This document shows positions 62,256 through 64,000 of a stretch of DNA of 64,000 bases, one piece after another; position 1 is the first letter of the stretch, and every line of letters starts with the position of its first letter. The position numbers and the translations under genes are program-made. The notes beneath the pieces are model-generated. The model saw only the letters and a list, made by a program, of their open reading frames with translations, was not told the DNA's origin and did not search any database. Origin of the DNA: Clostridium sp. Lineage in GTDB: Bacteria > Bacillota > Clostridia > Peptostreptococcales > Peptostreptococcaceae. The stretch lies in assembly GCA_022782605.1 (NCBI GenBank), contig JALFMW010000392.1, positions 101,328-165,327 on the forward strand, given 5' to 3'.

Positions 62256-63149
62256 TTATGAATTTATTTTATTTTTATTCATTTCTCCTAGAGAATTATT
62301 AACTTCTTCCTCGTCAATTTCATCTCCGAAGATATGGTCATATGGATTATAATACATATCTATATCTTCATCAAAAGATTCTATTTTACATTTCTTAGCA
62401 CCTTGAGACATAAATATAGCATTATATATGTTTTTATGTTTTCTCTCTATCATGTAGTAATCTTTCATGATTCTATAATATGTATAATCAAGGACTTCTT
62501 CATCTTTTAATCCTTTTTCCAAACTCACCATTGCTACTATATTCTCAAAGCTTCCACCTTTTCTTTTGTTTTTATTTATCATTTTTTCTACTGATTGTTG
62601 AAGTATCATATTTGTTAGTTCATCTGGAGAAGTAAGTGGCTCATACATTAAATTTTGTTTCATTACTATTTTTCTTAGTTCTTCAAAATTATATTTATTT
62701 ATTGAATAATTACTGTCTTCTATTTTAAATAGATACTCAACATTATCTTCTGTTTCTACATATTCATATTTTACATTCTTCCTTAAAACTAAACTAAATA
62801 ATTCTTCAACATCTTCTATAGTAAAATCTAATTTTATAGACTTTTTTAGTTCCTTAATATTATTTTCTATTATATTTTTTTCTACTGTATTTAAAATGTT
62901 TATATTAGACATTAAATTGTCATATGTTTTTTTAAATACAAAACAAGGCGTCCCTTTTCCTACATAAAAATCTAAACTATAATCCCCTTCAAATTTATAA
63001 AGGTTTTTAATATTTTGAATTCCATTGGAAAATATCATTCCACCTATTTTACAAAATTTGTCCCAATCTCTTAGTTTTATTGGATATACTTTTCCTATCC
63101 CCTCTATTTCTTCTGGCAACATTAAATAATTATTTAACTCTTCTATCAT
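62256..63149 (-). CDS. Tail-module protein of unknown role
   Basis: The protein is 297 residues (MIEELNNYLMLPEEIEGIGK), mixed alpha/beta with VYPIKLRDWDKFCKIGGMI and later MKDYYMIERKHKNIYNAIFM; the end is acidic (DHIFGDEIDEEEVNNSLGE). It starts two bases from the previous stop and precedes the tube gene. The 'YPIKLRDWDKF' opening resembles Gp15-type tail assembly proteins of Gram-positive phages, but this is weak. It is part of the first tail segment after the head-tail connector genes that lie outside the window. Confidence 0.5.
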   Translation of the reverse strand: MIEELNNYLMLPEEIEGIGKVYPIKLRDWDKFCKIGGMIFSNGIQNIKNLYKFEGDYSLDFYVGKGTPCFVFKKTYDNLMSNINILNTVEKNIIENNIKELKKSIKLDFTIEDVEELFSLVLRKNVKYEYVETEDNVEYLFKIEDSNYSINKYNFEELRKIVMKQNLMYEPLTSPDELTNMILQQSVEKMINKNKRKGGSFENIVAMVSLEKGLKDEEVLDYTYYRIMKDYYMIERKHKNIYNAIFMSQGAKKCKIESFDEDIDMYYNPYDHIFGDEIDEEEVNNSLGEMNKNKINS

Positions 63150-63150
63150 A

Positions 63151-63768
63151 TTATCTCACATTACTACTCTTTACATTTATTTTCAATGGATAAACCATCA
63201 TATTTTTGGTTTTTGTTAATCTGTAAGGATAACAATAACCTTTGACATCAAATCTTACGTTACCAACTCTTTCAACCCATTTTTCTTCTTCAACGCTTTT
63301 CCCATCAAAAATATTTATAATTTCGTATAATATTTTATACATTCTTTCGTCACCATATGGGTTGATTTCATTATATCTAAGAGGACACATTATATCTACT
63401 GAAAAACTATTATTAGACATAGTTCCATTAAAACCATTACTAAAAGGATAGACAAATATAAATAATTGTTCTTCAGTTACTAATTCATCACTGAAAGCAT
63501 AAGGGATTAATATTTTTTTATGACTTAGCCCTTGTTCTTCTTTAACTTCTTTTGTGATTGAATAATCTTTTCCTAGTTCTCTTTGATGAATTAATTCTCC
63601 AGTATAGTCCAATCCATCCTTACTTAAAGGAGTTTTGGTAAGCCATCTACAGTATCTTCTTATTGTTTCGCTTTCATCTATCTTTTCCACTATATATCTT
63701 TTTAACTCAATTATATCAGCACCCTTGCTAGTATCCTTAAAAAGATTACTATTTAAATCTGTATTCAC
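63151..63768 (-). CDS. Tail terminator/completion-like protein
   Basis: The protein is 205 residues, with a GTG start at 63768 behind AGGAGTGG. It reads MNTDLNSNLFKDTSKGADII, then QLFIFVYPFSNGFNGTMSNN, DIMCPLRYNEINPYGDERMY and MMVYPLKINVKSSNVR. Its position just before the tube module and its size fit a tail terminator or head-tail joining protein. No firm family. Both neighbours are coupled by overlaps of a few bases. Confidence 0.5.
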   Translation of the reverse strand: MNTDLNSNLFKDTSKGADIIELKRYIVEKIDESETIRRYCRWLTKTPLSKDGLDYTGELIHQRELGKDYSITKEVKEEQGLSHKKILIPYAFSDELVTEEQLFIFVYPFSNGFNGTMSNNSFSVDIMCPLRYNEINPYGDERMYKILYEIINIFDGKSVEEEKWVERVGNVRFDVKGYCYPYRLTKTKNMMVYPLKINVKSSNVR

Positions 63769-63769
63769 T

Positions 63770-64000
63770 TTACCACTCCTCTCCTAAATATATATTCTTT
63801 TTAGCTAAAACTATATCGTCTCTTTTAATAACTAATGTTACAACTTCTTTTTCAACTAGACATTTTAAATGTATACTTTTCATAGTCTTGGACAAACTTA
63901 CTAAAGTTTTATCATTAACTTCAAATGTTAGCCCTGTTAAATTTATTGCTACTCCATTATTATCTACTAAGTAATATTCTCTAGTTTCATTCAAAGGTAT
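63770..64000 (-). CDS. Minus-strand gene cut by the window edge (partial)
   Basis: The frame is open from the right edge (IPLNETREYYLVDNNGVAIN) to TAA at 63772-63770. A TTG at 63994 is a possible but unconvincing start, so the gene probably begins outside. The visible 76 residues are beta-rich (LTGLTFEVNDKTLVSLSKT, LVIKRDDIVLAKKN), perhaps a head-tail or neck protein. No function can be given. Confidence 0.55.
   Translation of the reverse strand: MPLNETREYYLVDNNGVAINLTGLTFEVNDKTLVSLSKTMKSIHLKCLVEKEVVTLVIKRDDIVLAKKNIYLGEEW

Overview
The window is one end of a large, A+T-rich (about 70% by eye) double-stranded DNA phage, most likely infecting a Clostridium-like Firmicute. The evidence is AGGAGG-type ribosome sites, TTGACA/TATAAT promoters with 17-bp spacers, and a Gram-positive siphovirus tail set: tape measure, Dit, Tal, BppU-type baseplate adaptors, LLH holin and amidase/SH3 endolysin. 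No tRNA, CRISPR array, integrase, reverse transcriptase or capsid gene was found.

Layout. Positions 1-3739 are a short plus-strand, early-type block: a TARG1-like macro-domain protein, a ClpX-like AAA+ ATPase, four small proteins and a ThyX-like thymidylate synthase. It ends at a 15-bp bidirectional terminator. From 64000 down to 3798 almost everything is on the minus strand and encodes the tail. In transcription order: tail completion-like proteins, tail tube, assembly protein, a 2029-aa tape measure, Dit, Tal, a beta-helix spike, the endolysin, BppU-like adaptors, holin, a 2549-aa fibre, and two small adaptors. An island of small genes follows (32.4-30.4 kb), then more fibres and adaptors, a CYTH-fold protein, a patatin-like phospholipase, a lamin-tail/metallophosphoesterase protein, a 2820-aa CotH/BspA-repeat protein and a last beta-helix spike.

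The most striking region is 12.4-21.8 kb. Two adjacent tail genes are broken by five group I introns. The metallophosphoesterase gene has four (exons 23597-21779, 20607-20507, 19201-18878, 17814-17403, 17147-16882; 973 aa after splicing). The CotH gene has one (exons 16738-13682 and 12377-6972). The insertion points fall at the catalytic motifs, and the rejoined frames restore GDETQN, GNND, THQMPFT and YDLDSCLGG. Four introns carry different homing endonucleases, one of which has an in-frame UGA. Each endonuclease gene has its own promoter, of the same kind as the phage early promoters. A fifth, free-standing endonuclease lies between tail genes at 59.2-60.4 kb.

Other points: a probable plus-strand structured RNA at 30.2-30.4 kb with its own promoter and terminator, lying against the late strand; an early-type regulatory island inside the tail region; a two-copy hairpin element (3.03 kb and 32.5 kb); and two copies of an 'adaptor then fibre' gene pair. 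Functions come from motifs read by eye. Splice sites rest on frame restoration, motif repair and P1/P7 pairing, not on RNA data.
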